A stretch of 64,000 nucleotides of DNA. Source: Roseibium aggregatum IAM 12614. Its GTDB lineage: Bacteria > Pseudomonadota > Alphaproteobacteria > Rhizobiales > Stappiaceae. The stretch covers positions 248,001-312,000 of the forward strand of contig NZ_AAUW01000005.1 in the NCBI RefSeq assembly GCF_000168975.1, written 5' to 3'. Below the pieces are notes generated by a model. That model was not told the origin of the DNA and made no database searches. It saw only the letters and a list, made by a program, of their open reading frames with translations. A program made the position numbers and the translations under genes. Below, in pieces: positions 38,113 to 45,149 of this stretch (positions are counted from its first letter, which is position 1; each line of letters opens with the position of its first letter).

Positions 38113-39135
38113 ATGACCGCAGACGCACCGGTGACGAGCGACACAGGCAAACCGCAGGCGCTGTGGTACACCGAGCCCGGTCGATGCGGACTGGAGACTG
38201 TTTCCTTGAACAAGATGAAAACCGGCGAAGTGCTGGTCGAAACGCTCTTTAGCGGGATAAGCCGGGGAACGGAAGGCCTTGTCTTTCGCGGCGATGTGCC
38301 GCCGAGCGAGTGGCAGCGCATGCGGGCGCCGCATCAGGAAGGGGATTTCCCGTTTCCGGTCAAATACGGCTACGCAAACGTCGGCACGGTCCGCGCTGGA
38401 GACCCGGATCTCGACGGCCGCCTCGTTTTCTCGCTCTTCCCTCATCAAAGCGTCTTTACGCTCCCCTCCATGTCATGCGTGCCGGTTCCTGAAGGCGTTT
38501 CCGCCGAAAGGGCCGTCCTGGCGGCCAACATGGAGACGGCACTTAATGCGTTATGGGACGGAAAACCATCACCTGGGGATCACATCTGCGTGGTCGGCGG
38601 TGGTGTCGTCGGGCTCCTGACCGCATACGTTGCCGGGCGGTTGCCCGGATCAAAAGTGACGGTCGTTGATACAAACCCTGACCGAGCGGAAGCTGCCATC
38701 GCGCTGGGATTGGAATTTGCGCTGCCGGAACAGGCATCGGGCAATCAGGACCTGGTGTTTCACACGAGTGCGACATCGGCCGGCCTTGCTACGGCACTCG
38801 CCTGCGCCGGAGACGGCACATCTATCGTCGAGTTGAGCTGGTATGGTGCGCAGCCGGTTTCTGCACCGCTCGGAGCAGATTTTCACTGCCGTCGCCTGAA
38901 GCTCGTCTCAAGTCAGGTTGGAACGATCCCGGTGGAGCGCCAGGCACGCTGGACTTACCGCCGCAGGCTGGAAACGGCACTTTCCCTGCTGGCCGACCCG
39001 GTGCTCGACTGTCTCATCACGCACAAGGTGGCTTTTCAGGATCTGCCCCGTCAGCTTCCCGACTTGTTGAACAAGACGTCGGATGTGCTTGCCGCCCTTG
39101 TTGTGTATGACAGACCCAACCAGGCAGCCCTTTGA
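38113..39135 (+). CDS. MDR-family (zinc-alcohol-dehydrogenase-like) oxidoreductase
   Basis: A 340-residue medium-chain dehydrogenase/reductase. The N-terminal GroES-like domain contains SGISRGTE (the catalytic-domain entry) but lacks the usual catalytic Cys-His zinc pair and the four-Cys structural loop. The nucleotide site is VVGGGVVGLLTAYVAG. The overall pattern resembles the BchC/TDH-like branch of the family. Reaction unknown. It opens a co-directional run with the PTPS-like, glycosyltransferase and methyltransferase genes, so it probably acts on a pathway intermediate. Confidence 0.82.
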   Translation: MTADAPVTSDTGKPQALWYTEPGRCGLETVSLNKMKTGEVLVETLFSGISRGTEGLVFRGDVPPSEWQRMRAPHQEGDFPFPVKYGYANVGTVRAGDPDLDGRLVFSLFPHQSVFTLPSMSCVPVPEGVSAERAVLAANMETALNALWDGKPSPGDHICVVGGGVVGLLTAYVAGRLPGSKVTVVDTNPDRAEAAIALGLEFALPEQASGNQDLVFHTSATSAGLATALACAGDGTSIVELSWYGAQPVSAPLGADFHCRRLKLVSSQVGTIPVERQARWTYRRRLETALSLLADPVLDCLITHKVAFQDLPRQLPDLLNKTSDVLAALVVYDRPNQAAL

Positions 39136-39174
39136 GAAACCTTCCAATTTTCCTCGTAAATTCAGGATGATAAA

Positions 39175-39573
39175 ATGTTTGCAGTTGAAGTCCGCGATCA
39201 CGTCATGATTGCCCACTCCTTCAAGGGAGAGCTGTTCGGTCCAGCCCAGGCATTGCATGGTGCAACCTTTGTCATCGATGCTGCGTTCCTGGCCGATAGC
39301 CTCGATTCCAACGGCGTGGTGATCGACATCGGCCGGGCCCATGAAGCCTTGAAGGAAGTTCTGCAGCCATTGAACTACAAGAACCTCGACGAGGTTCCGG
39401 AATTTGCCGGCATCAACACCACGACCGAGTTCCTCACCAAACACATTCATGACCACCTGGCGAAAGCCGCAAGGGAAGACCGGCTGGGACGTACGGGGTC
39501 GGAACTGAAGGCTATCCGTGTGACAATCTCCGAATCTCACGTCGCCCGCGCCTGGTACGAAGCCGGGATCTGA
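39175..39573 (+). CDS. 6-pyruvoyl-tetrahydropterin-synthase-like protein with altered zinc motif
   Basis: A 132-residue T-fold protein of the PTPS/QueD family. His14 (IAHSF) is the first zinc ligand and His28 (ALHGAT) the second. The family's third ligand, the second His of HGH, is Ala here, and no catalytic Cys precedes the motif (FGPAQALHG). The C-terminal SESHVARAWYE keeps the Glu/His region. It may therefore not be a normal pterin or carboxy-tetrahydropterin synthase. It lies 39 bases after the oxidoreductase and six before the glycosyltransferase. Confidence 0.82.
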   Translation: MFAVEVRDHVMIAHSFKGELFGPAQALHGATFVIDAAFLADSLDSNGVVIDIGRAHEALKEVLQPLNYKNLDEVPEFAGINTTTEFLTKHIHDHLAKAAREDRLGRTGSELKAIRVTISESHVARAWYEAGI

Positions 39574-39579
39574 CAGCTC

Positions 39580-40632
39580 ATGCCTTCGCTTGTCTTTGCC
39601 TATCCGGGCGACCTGGACACGCCGACCGGTGGCTACGGCTATGATCGCAGGATCATTGCCGGTTTGCGCACACTCGGCTGGGATGTCGATCTGGTATCAC
39701 TCGGAGAGGGTTTTCCGTTTCCCACCGAAGAAACGCTCCGCCAGGCCGAATACAGACTGTCCTCGGTTCCGGAAGGATCGCTTGTCGTCGTTGACGGTCT
39801 CGCCCTCGGTGTGATGGCGGAAGCCATGGAACGGCTGCACGAGCGGATCAGCCTTGTCGCCCTGGTTCACCACCCGCTGTGCCTTGAGAACGGCCTGTCG
39901 AAGGAAAAGGCCGACGCTCTCTTCCAGAGCGAGAAAAGCGTGCTGGCGTTCGCTCGCCACATCATTGTGACCAGTCCTGCGACGGGAACACAGGTGGAAG
40001 ATCTGTTTGCCATTGCACCGGACCGCATCACGGCTGTTCTGCCGGGCACCGACAAGCCTGCGCCCTTTGAGCGTTTACAGCATGACACCATACGGCTTCT
40101 GTCGGTCGGCACCCTGTTGCCGCGCAAGGGGTATGACCTGCTCGTGTCTGCCTTGGCCAGCCTGAAGGCACTGGACTGGCGCCTTGATATCGTCGGCGGG
40201 CTTGAAGCGGATCCTGCCTGTCAACAGGCGCTTCTCAAGCAGGTGCGTGAGCTGGACCTTCTCGACAGGATCACCTTTCACGGTGCTGTGCCTGCGCAAG
40301 ACCTTGGCGGCTTTTACCGGGCGGCGGACATCTTTGTTCTTGCGAGCCGCTATGAAGGCTACGGCATGGCCTATACGGAAGCCCTTGCCTACGGTTTGCC
40401 GGTGATCGGCAGCGGTGGCGGCGCTGTCAAGGAAACGCTGCCCGAGGGAGCTGCGATCTACTGCGGCGTCGAGGATGTGGAGGCATTGCACCGGGCACTT
40501 GAGACCCTGATTTCTGACCGTGGTGAACGTGACAGATTGAGCACTGAAGCCAGAAGGGCCGCTGAACTCTTGCCGGACTGGACAGACGCAGCGCGGCAGT
40601 TTGCAAACCTCTTGCAGGACACTTGCCGATGA
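39580..40632 (+). CDS. GT4-family glycosyltransferase
   Basis: A 350-residue GT-B fold retaining glycosyltransferase. The N-terminal domain begins LVFAYPGDLDTPTGGYGYDRRI, with the Gly-rich acceptor loop. The C-terminal donor domain has LLSVGTLLPRKGYDLL and the EX7E motif around ASRYEGYGMAYTEALAYGLPVI. Acceptor and sugar unknown. Its stop overlaps the methyltransferase start by four bases (ATGA), so the two act in one operon with the PTPS-like protein. Confidence 0.9.
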   Translation: MPSLVFAYPGDLDTPTGGYGYDRRIIAGLRTLGWDVDLVSLGEGFPFPTEETLRQAEYRLSSVPEGSLVVVDGLALGVMAEAMERLHERISLVALVHHPLCLENGLSKEKADALFQSEKSVLAFARHIIVTSPATGTQVEDLFAIAPDRITAVLPGTDKPAPFERLQHDTIRLLSVGTLLPRKGYDLLVSALASLKALDWRLDIVGGLEADPACQQALLKQVRELDLLDRITFHGAVPAQDLGGFYRAADIFVLASRYEGYGMAYTEALAYGLPVIGSGGGAVKETLPEGAAIYCGVEDVEALHRALETLISDRGERDRLSTEARRAAELLPDWTDAARQFANLLQDTCR

Positions 40633-41423
40633 CCGGTTTTTCTCCCGAATGGCTGGCCTTGCGCGAGCCGGTCGATCTCGCAGCTCGCAACGAAGCTGTC
40701 GAAATCGCGTTCTTTGCGGCGCTCGGCAGTGATCGTCTGCGTATTCTGGACCTTGCAAGTGGCGCCGGCTCCACTGTCTCTGCGCTTTCACGGTGTCGAG
40801 GCCGGTCTGTCGGCTGCTCGGTGGAATGGCTTTTGACCGATTACGATCCAGCACTGCTGAAAGTTGCCGGTCAGCGTTGGCGGGACAGCGTGACAACGCG
40901 GCAGATCGATCTTGCCAAGGATCTGGAACAGCTTCCCTTTGCCGAGGTCGATGCTGTGACCACCTCCGCCTTTCTGGATCTGGTCTCGGAGCCGTTTCTC
41001 GTCCGTCTGGTCGAGCAGGTCGTGCAGGCGAAAAAGCCGTTTCTGGCAAGTCTGACCTATGATGGACGCGCCGCATTCGCTCCGCAGCTTTCCTTCGATG
41101 CTGCGGTCTTGAACGCGCACAACACGCATCAGTTATCCGACAAGGGCTTCGGCGCAGCTCTCGGTCCGGCCGCCGCCGGGCGTGCCATCGAACTGTTTCA
41201 GGATCGCGGCTACAAGGTCGTGCAGGGCCGGTCCGACTGGCAGGCAGACCACGCGTCGGCAAACTTCCTGAGGGAACTGCTCGGAGGCTGGCATAACGTC
41301 GGCAGGCAGGTCGCGCTGGACGAGGCAGAGCTGGAAGACTGGTGGTCGCTGCGACAGGAGCAGATCGGCTCCGGCGCTCTCAGCCTCACCGTCGGGCACG
41401 TCGATTTCGCCGCCTTGCCGTAA
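40629..41423 (+). CDS. Class I SAM-dependent methyltransferase
   Basis: A 264-residue Rossmann-fold methyltransferase. The SAM site is ILDLASGAGSTVSALS (motif I). WLLTDYDPALL is the acidic strand-2 region, and DAVTTSAFLDLVSE is motif post-II. Start ATG 40629 overlaps the glycosyltransferase stop; a TTG at 40623 is less likely. The N-terminal REPVDLAARN block is typical of small-molecule methyltransferases. The substrate is unknown, possibly the product of the preceding glycosyltransferase. A terminator follows. Confidence 0.88.
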   Translation: MTGFSPEWLALREPVDLAARNEAVEIAFFAALGSDRLRILDLASGAGSTVSALSRCRGRSVGCSVEWLLTDYDPALLKVAGQRWRDSVTTRQIDLAKDLEQLPFAEVDAVTTSAFLDLVSEPFLVRLVEQVVQAKKPFLASLTYDGRAAFAPQLSFDAAVLNAHNTHQLSDKGFGAALGPAAAGRAIELFQDRGYKVVQGRSDWQADHASANFLRELLGGWHNVGRQVALDEAELEDWWSLRQEQIGSGALSLTVGHVDFAALP

Positions 41424-41770
41424 GCACTGGCGCCCGGCTCCCCGAAAATCCACCCTCTTTCCGGATGATACGACGCCTTGGCAGCCTTTCGCTGCCAAGG
41501 CTCTTGGTGCTTTATCAAGATCTTGTCTGTAAGGACGGGGATGTTCAGCCGGATAACATCAATGACCGAAGCTGAAAGGTCTCGGAACGGGATATTTTTG
41601 TCCGTACTTGGGGTGGTGCGGAAGCGTTAACTTAACAAACTTTAATGGTTGTTGTTTCGTGATTTTTTACCATGCCCTTTAATTACAGTTTATCGTTTTT
41701 TGGGTCTAGATGACGTTTCGGAACTCAAGGACCGGTTCAAGCGAAACCGTGAGAAAGTGATAAGGACAAG
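41424..41770. other. 347-base intergenic region before the carrier-protein operon
   Basis: Contains the terminator at 41476-41505 and an AT-rich stretch (41630-41700), unusual for this genome, that probably holds the carrier-protein promoter. I see no clear consensus -35/-10 pair and no gene. Confidence 0.55.
41476..41505 (+). terminator. Terminator after the methyltransferase gene
   Basis: CCTTGGCAGC (41476-41485) pairs perfectly with GCTGCCAAGG (41491-41500), loop CTTTC, followed by CTCTT. It divides the 38-47.6 kb run into two transcription units. Confidence 0.65.
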
Positions 41771-42019
41771 ATGAAACAGACCATTCGGACCCTGCTGGCA
41801 AAACATGGCAATCTGCCGGTTTCTATCGATGATGTCGCGGACGGTGCGGATCTCTACGATGCCGGTCTGTCGTCCTTTGCCTCCGTGCAGGTCATGCTGG
41901 CTCTCGAAGAAGAATTCGACATCGAGTTCCCGGAGCATCTGCTGAACCGCAAATCGTTCTCCTCCATTGATGCGATCGATGCAGCGCTCACTGAAATTCT
42001 GAAAGAACAGGCTGCCTGA
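41771..42019 (+). CDS. Acyl/aminoacyl carrier protein
   Basis: An 82-residue phosphopantetheine carrier protein. The attachment site is Ser35 in DAGLSSFASV (a DSL-type loop with Leu replaced by Phe). Four-helix acidic chain, ending EILKEQAA. It sits next to an acyl-CoA dehydrogenase and an amino acid:carrier-protein ligase, so its load is likely an amino acid and not a fatty acid. It differs from the housekeeping AcpP by this loop. The next gene starts three bases after its stop. Confidence 0.88.
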   Translation: MKQTIRTLLAKHGNLPVSIDDVADGADLYDAGLSSFASVQVMLALEEEFDIEFPEHLLNRKSFSSIDAIDAALTEILKEQAA

Positions 42020-42022
42020 TCC

Positions 42023-43204
42023 ATGACCGCCGCAGCCAAGATCACTGCCATGGGATTGGCAGATCGCGCCAAACGCGCCGCCAAAGTCGCCTCCGAATAT
42101 GCGGACAAGGTCGATGTGGAAGGCCGTTTTCCTGCTGAAGGCATGAACGCCTTGAAAGCGGAACGTCTGATGGGTGTCATGATCCGTCCGGAGTTCGGCG
42201 GCGAGGGAGCAACGCTGACCGAGATTGCCGACATCTGTGCGATCCTCGGACAAGCCTGCTCGGCCACGGCGATGACCTACGCCATGCACCAGATCCAGAT
42301 TGCCAGCCTCGCCGATTACGCGGTCGGCGGCGCCTGGCACGAAGCCTTCCAGCAGCGGATCTGTGACGAACAGCTGCTGATCGCTTCGGCAACCAGTGAG
42401 GCGGGGATCGGCGGCAACCTGCGCAATTCGATCTGTGCGGCCGAGGTTGAGGGTGACACTGTTCGCCTCACCAAGGACGCGACGGTGATTTCCTACGGCG
42501 CCAATGCGGATGCCATCATGGTGACGTCTCGCCGGCATGCCGAGGCAGCCCATTCCGATCAGGTTGCGACCATCTTCCTCAAGGATCAGTACACGCTCGA
42601 GCAGACCAGCAAATGGGACACGCTCGGCATGCGTGGCACATGTTCCGATGGCTATATTTTCAAGGCGGAAGCGCCGGCCGAGCAGACCCTGCCGCGGCCC
42701 TTCGCCGAGATCGCGGCCCAATCCATGTTGGCCGTCTCCCACCTGCTGTGGGGTGCGCTCTGGTATGGCATCGCCGCTGACGCGGTTGCGCGCTCGCAGA
42801 GTTTCGTCAAGGCCGCTGCGCGCAAGTCGCCGGGCCAGGTGCCTCCGGGAGCGCTGCGCCTGGCCGAGGCGTCCAGCCTGCTGCAGCTGGTCAAGGCGAA
42901 TGTCGTTGCGGGCCTGAAACAGTTCGAAGGCTGCAAGGGTGACAGCGATGCGCTCAATGCCATGAGTTTTTCGGTTGCCATGAACAACGTTAAGATCGGC
43001 ACGTCGCAGACGATCCTGACGATCATCAACCACTGTATGCTGATCTGCGGGATCGCCGGCTACAAGAACGGGACCCCGTTCAGCCTCGGCCGGCATCTGC
43101 GCGACGCGCATTCGGCGCAGCTGATGATTTCCAACGACCGTATTCTGGGCAACACGTCCACGATGCTCCTGGTCAACAAACAAGACACCAGTCTTTTGGG
43201 GTAA
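42023..43204 (+). CDS. Acyl-CoA dehydrogenase-like flavoprotein
   Basis: A 393-residue FAD-dependent acyl-CoA dehydrogenase fold. The N-terminal helical domain has IRPEFGGEGATLTEIADICAI; the middle domain has LIASATSEAG and DTLGMRGTCSDGYIF; the C-terminal four-helix bundle follows. In this context its substrate is probably an aminoacyl group held on the neighbouring carrier protein, similar to prolyl- or glutamyl-carrier dehydrogenases in peptide-synthetase pathways. That is inference. The stop overlaps the ligase start by one base. Confidence 0.88.
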   Translation: MTAAAKITAMGLADRAKRAAKVASEYADKVDVEGRFPAEGMNALKAERLMGVMIRPEFGGEGATLTEIADICAILGQACSATAMTYAMHQIQIASLADYAVGGAWHEAFQQRICDEQLLIASATSEAGIGGNLRNSICAAEVEGDTVRLTKDATVISYGANADAIMVTSRRHAEAAHSDQVATIFLKDQYTLEQTSKWDTLGMRGTCSDGYIFKAEAPAEQTLPRPFAEIAAQSMLAVSHLLWGALWYGIAADAVARSQSFVKAAARKSPGQVPPGALRLAEASSLLQLVKANVVAGLKQFEGCKGDSDALNAMSFSVAMNNVKIGTSQTILTIINHCMLICGIAGYKNGTPFSLGRHLRDAHSAQLMISNDRILGNTSTMLLVNKQDTSLLG

Positions 43205-44115
43205 TGATGGACGCGCAAGTCTCTTTTCTGGATCAGCTCTTTGCCGAAGGCGTCCTGCATGACAGCGGCGTCGACGGCCTTTATGCCCGCAGCGGCGAAT
43301 TTGAAGACGTCATTGCCCGTTTCGAAAAGTTTGCCCTCACTTACGGGCAGGACGAAATCTCCGAAGCGATGGTGTTCCCGCCGGGAATGACCATGCAGGA
43401 TTTCGAAACCAGCGGCTACATGAAGAACTTCCCCCAATTGGCGGGAACGGTGCATGCCTTTTGCGGCAATGACCATGACCACATGGGGCTGTTGCAATGC
43501 ATGGCGGCTGGCGACGACTGGTCCAAGGACCAGAAGCCGACCCAGGTAGCTCTGACCCCGGCCGCCTGCTATCCGCTTTATCCGATCCTGTCGCGCCGTG
43601 GCCCATTGCCGGCGGAAGGGGCATACGTGGCGCTGCAGTCCTACTGCTTCCGCCACGAGCCGTCCAAGGATCCGGCCCGTATGCAGATGTTCCGCCAGCG
43701 CGAATACGTGCGTGTCGGCTCCGCCGAGCAGACCATGGACTTCCGCGAGACGTGGAAACAGCGTGGCTCGGACATGATGGAACGGCTGCAACTGCCGCAT
43801 CATGTCGATGTCGCCAACGATCCGTTCTTCGGCCGTGTCGGCAAGATCATGGCGTCCGGCCAGCGTGAACAGGAACTGAAATTCGAAATGCTGGTGCCCA
43901 TCACCTCGGAAGAAAAGCCGACGGCCTGCATGAGCTTCAACTACCACATGGACAATTTCGGCAAGGCCTGGAACATCCGGCAGGCCGATGGATCGCCTGC
44001 CCACACTGCCTGTGTCGGCTTCGGTCTCGAACGTCTTGCGCTTGCGCTGTTCCGCCATCACGGTTTCGACACGTCCAAATGGCCTGAAGGTGTCCGTGCC
44101 GCGCTTTGGGGATAA
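43204..44115 (+). CDS. Amino acid:carrier-protein ligase (seryl-tRNA-synthetase homologue)
   Basis: A 303-residue class II aminoacyl-tRNA-synthetase core without a tRNA-binding domain. Homologues from Bradyrhizobium and Agrobacterium activate a small amino acid (Gly or Ala) with ATP and load it on a carrier protein's phosphopantetheine. The zinc ligands appear as Cys122 (AACYPLYP), Glu167 (RQREYVR) and Cys270 (HTACVGFG), the atypical-SerRS Cys-Glu-Cys set. Motif 2 is FRHEPSKDPARMQMFRQRE and motif 3 GFGLERLALALFRHHG. ATG 43204 or 43207. The partner carrier protein is two genes upstream. Confidence 0.93.
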   Translation: MMDAQVSFLDQLFAEGVLHDSGVDGLYARSGEFEDVIARFEKFALTYGQDEISEAMVFPPGMTMQDFETSGYMKNFPQLAGTVHAFCGNDHDHMGLLQCMAAGDDWSKDQKPTQVALTPAACYPLYPILSRRGPLPAEGAYVALQSYCFRHEPSKDPARMQMFRQREYVRVGSAEQTMDFRETWKQRGSDMMERLQLPHHVDVANDPFFGRVGKIMASGQREQELKFEMLVPITSEEKPTACMSFNYHMDNFGKAWNIRQADGSPAHTACVGFGLERLALALFRHHGFDTSKWPEGVRAALWG

Positions 44116-44126
44116 GGGAAGGCAAC

Positions 44127-45149
44127 ATGACGCAAGCTGTGTTTGACCGCTTCAATGCGGCAACCTACGTGCGCAGTCCGCTCCATTCCCAGGACCGGGA
44201 CTGGCCCGAAACCAACTGCTATCTCGATGTCTGGATCGAGGTGCTGCCCTCGCTCGGCTTGCCGGCAGAAGCCTGCCTTTCCTATTCGGTCACCCAGGAC
44301 TTTGAAGGCGACCAGTTCACCTTTTTCAAGGTGCCGCTGGAGGACCTGGAAGCGCTATACGGCCTCAAGGTCACCGAGCTTGCCATCTATGACCGGGTCG
44401 AAAACCACGTTCAGCAGCAGATCGAACGGGGCCGGTTGTCGCTGGTTGAAGTCGACAGCTATTTCCTGCCCGACACGCATGGCGTCGGCTATCACGAGGC
44501 CCACGGCAAGACCACGATCGCGGTCAACTGGATGGATTTTGAAGCCCGGACGATGGAGTATTTCCACGGTCTGGGCCTGCACCGGCTGGATGGCGACGAT
44601 TTCGATGGCGTTTTCCAGCGCGGTGCTCATGAAAAGACGACGCCGTTTCTGCCCTACACGGAATTCGTGAAGGTTCCCGAGACGCTGCCGACGCCCGCGC
44701 ACATCCTGAGTGTTTCGGAAAGCCTGCTGCGCCATCATCTGAAGCGCCGCCCTGAACAGAACCCGATTGCCGCCTTCGCACAGGTCTTCCCGGCGCAGGT
44801 AGAAAAGATCTGCGAACGCGAGTTCGGTTTCTTCCACCTTTATGCCTTCAACACGCTGCGCCAGCTCGGGGCGAATTTTGAACTGTTCTCCTCCTACCTC
44901 GATTGGCTGGTGGCTGAAGGCCGGACCGAAATGACCGAGGGTGTGGAGATGGCCAGGACCATTTCGTCCACCTGCAAGATGGTGCAGTTCAAACTGGCGC
45001 GCGCAGTCATGCGCAAGAAGTTCCAGGGGCTGGACGAAAGCTTGCAGCCCGCGGTCAACGCGTGGGACAGCCTGATGCAGTTGCTCGACCGTCACTACGG
45101 CGATGAGGAAACACGCTTTTCGCCCGTTGTCAGCGCCGCCGGGGTTTGA
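44127..45149 (+). CDS. DUF1839 protein, possible papain/BtrH-like transferase
   Basis: A 340-residue DUF1839 member, a family known mainly from its place beside amino acid:carrier-protein ligases. The N-terminal half has TNCYLDVWIEVL (Cys31), VEVDSYFLPDT, and YHEAHGKTTIAVN (His123/His126). This Cys...Asp...His order resembles the BtrH-type cysteine-transferase fold that moves acyl groups off carrier proteins; no alignment was run. The C-terminal half is helical. ATG 44127 has AAGGGAAGG just upstream. The stop abuts the GH2 ATG. A role as an aminoacyl transferase is inference. Confidence 0.85.
   Translation: MTQAVFDRFNAATYVRSPLHSQDRDWPETNCYLDVWIEVLPSLGLPAEACLSYSVTQDFEGDQFTFFKVPLEDLEALYGLKVTELAIYDRVENHVQQQIERGRLSLVEVDSYFLPDTHGVGYHEAHGKTTIAVNWMDFEARTMEYFHGLGLHRLDGDDFDGVFQRGAHEKTTPFLPYTEFVKVPETLPTPAHILSVSESLLRHHLKRRPEQNPIAAFAQVFPAQVEKICEREFGFFHLYAFNTLRQLGANFELFSSYLDWLVAEGRTEMTEGVEMARTISSTCKMVQFKLARAVMRKKFQGLDESLQPAVNAWDSLMQLLDRHYGDEETRFSPVVSAAGV

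Noticed and set aside
41690..43183. 497-codon minus-strand frame opposite the carrier protein and dehydrogenase genes
   Set aside because: Composition is shadow-like (His/Arg-rich), while the plus strand has tightly coupled recognisable genes.
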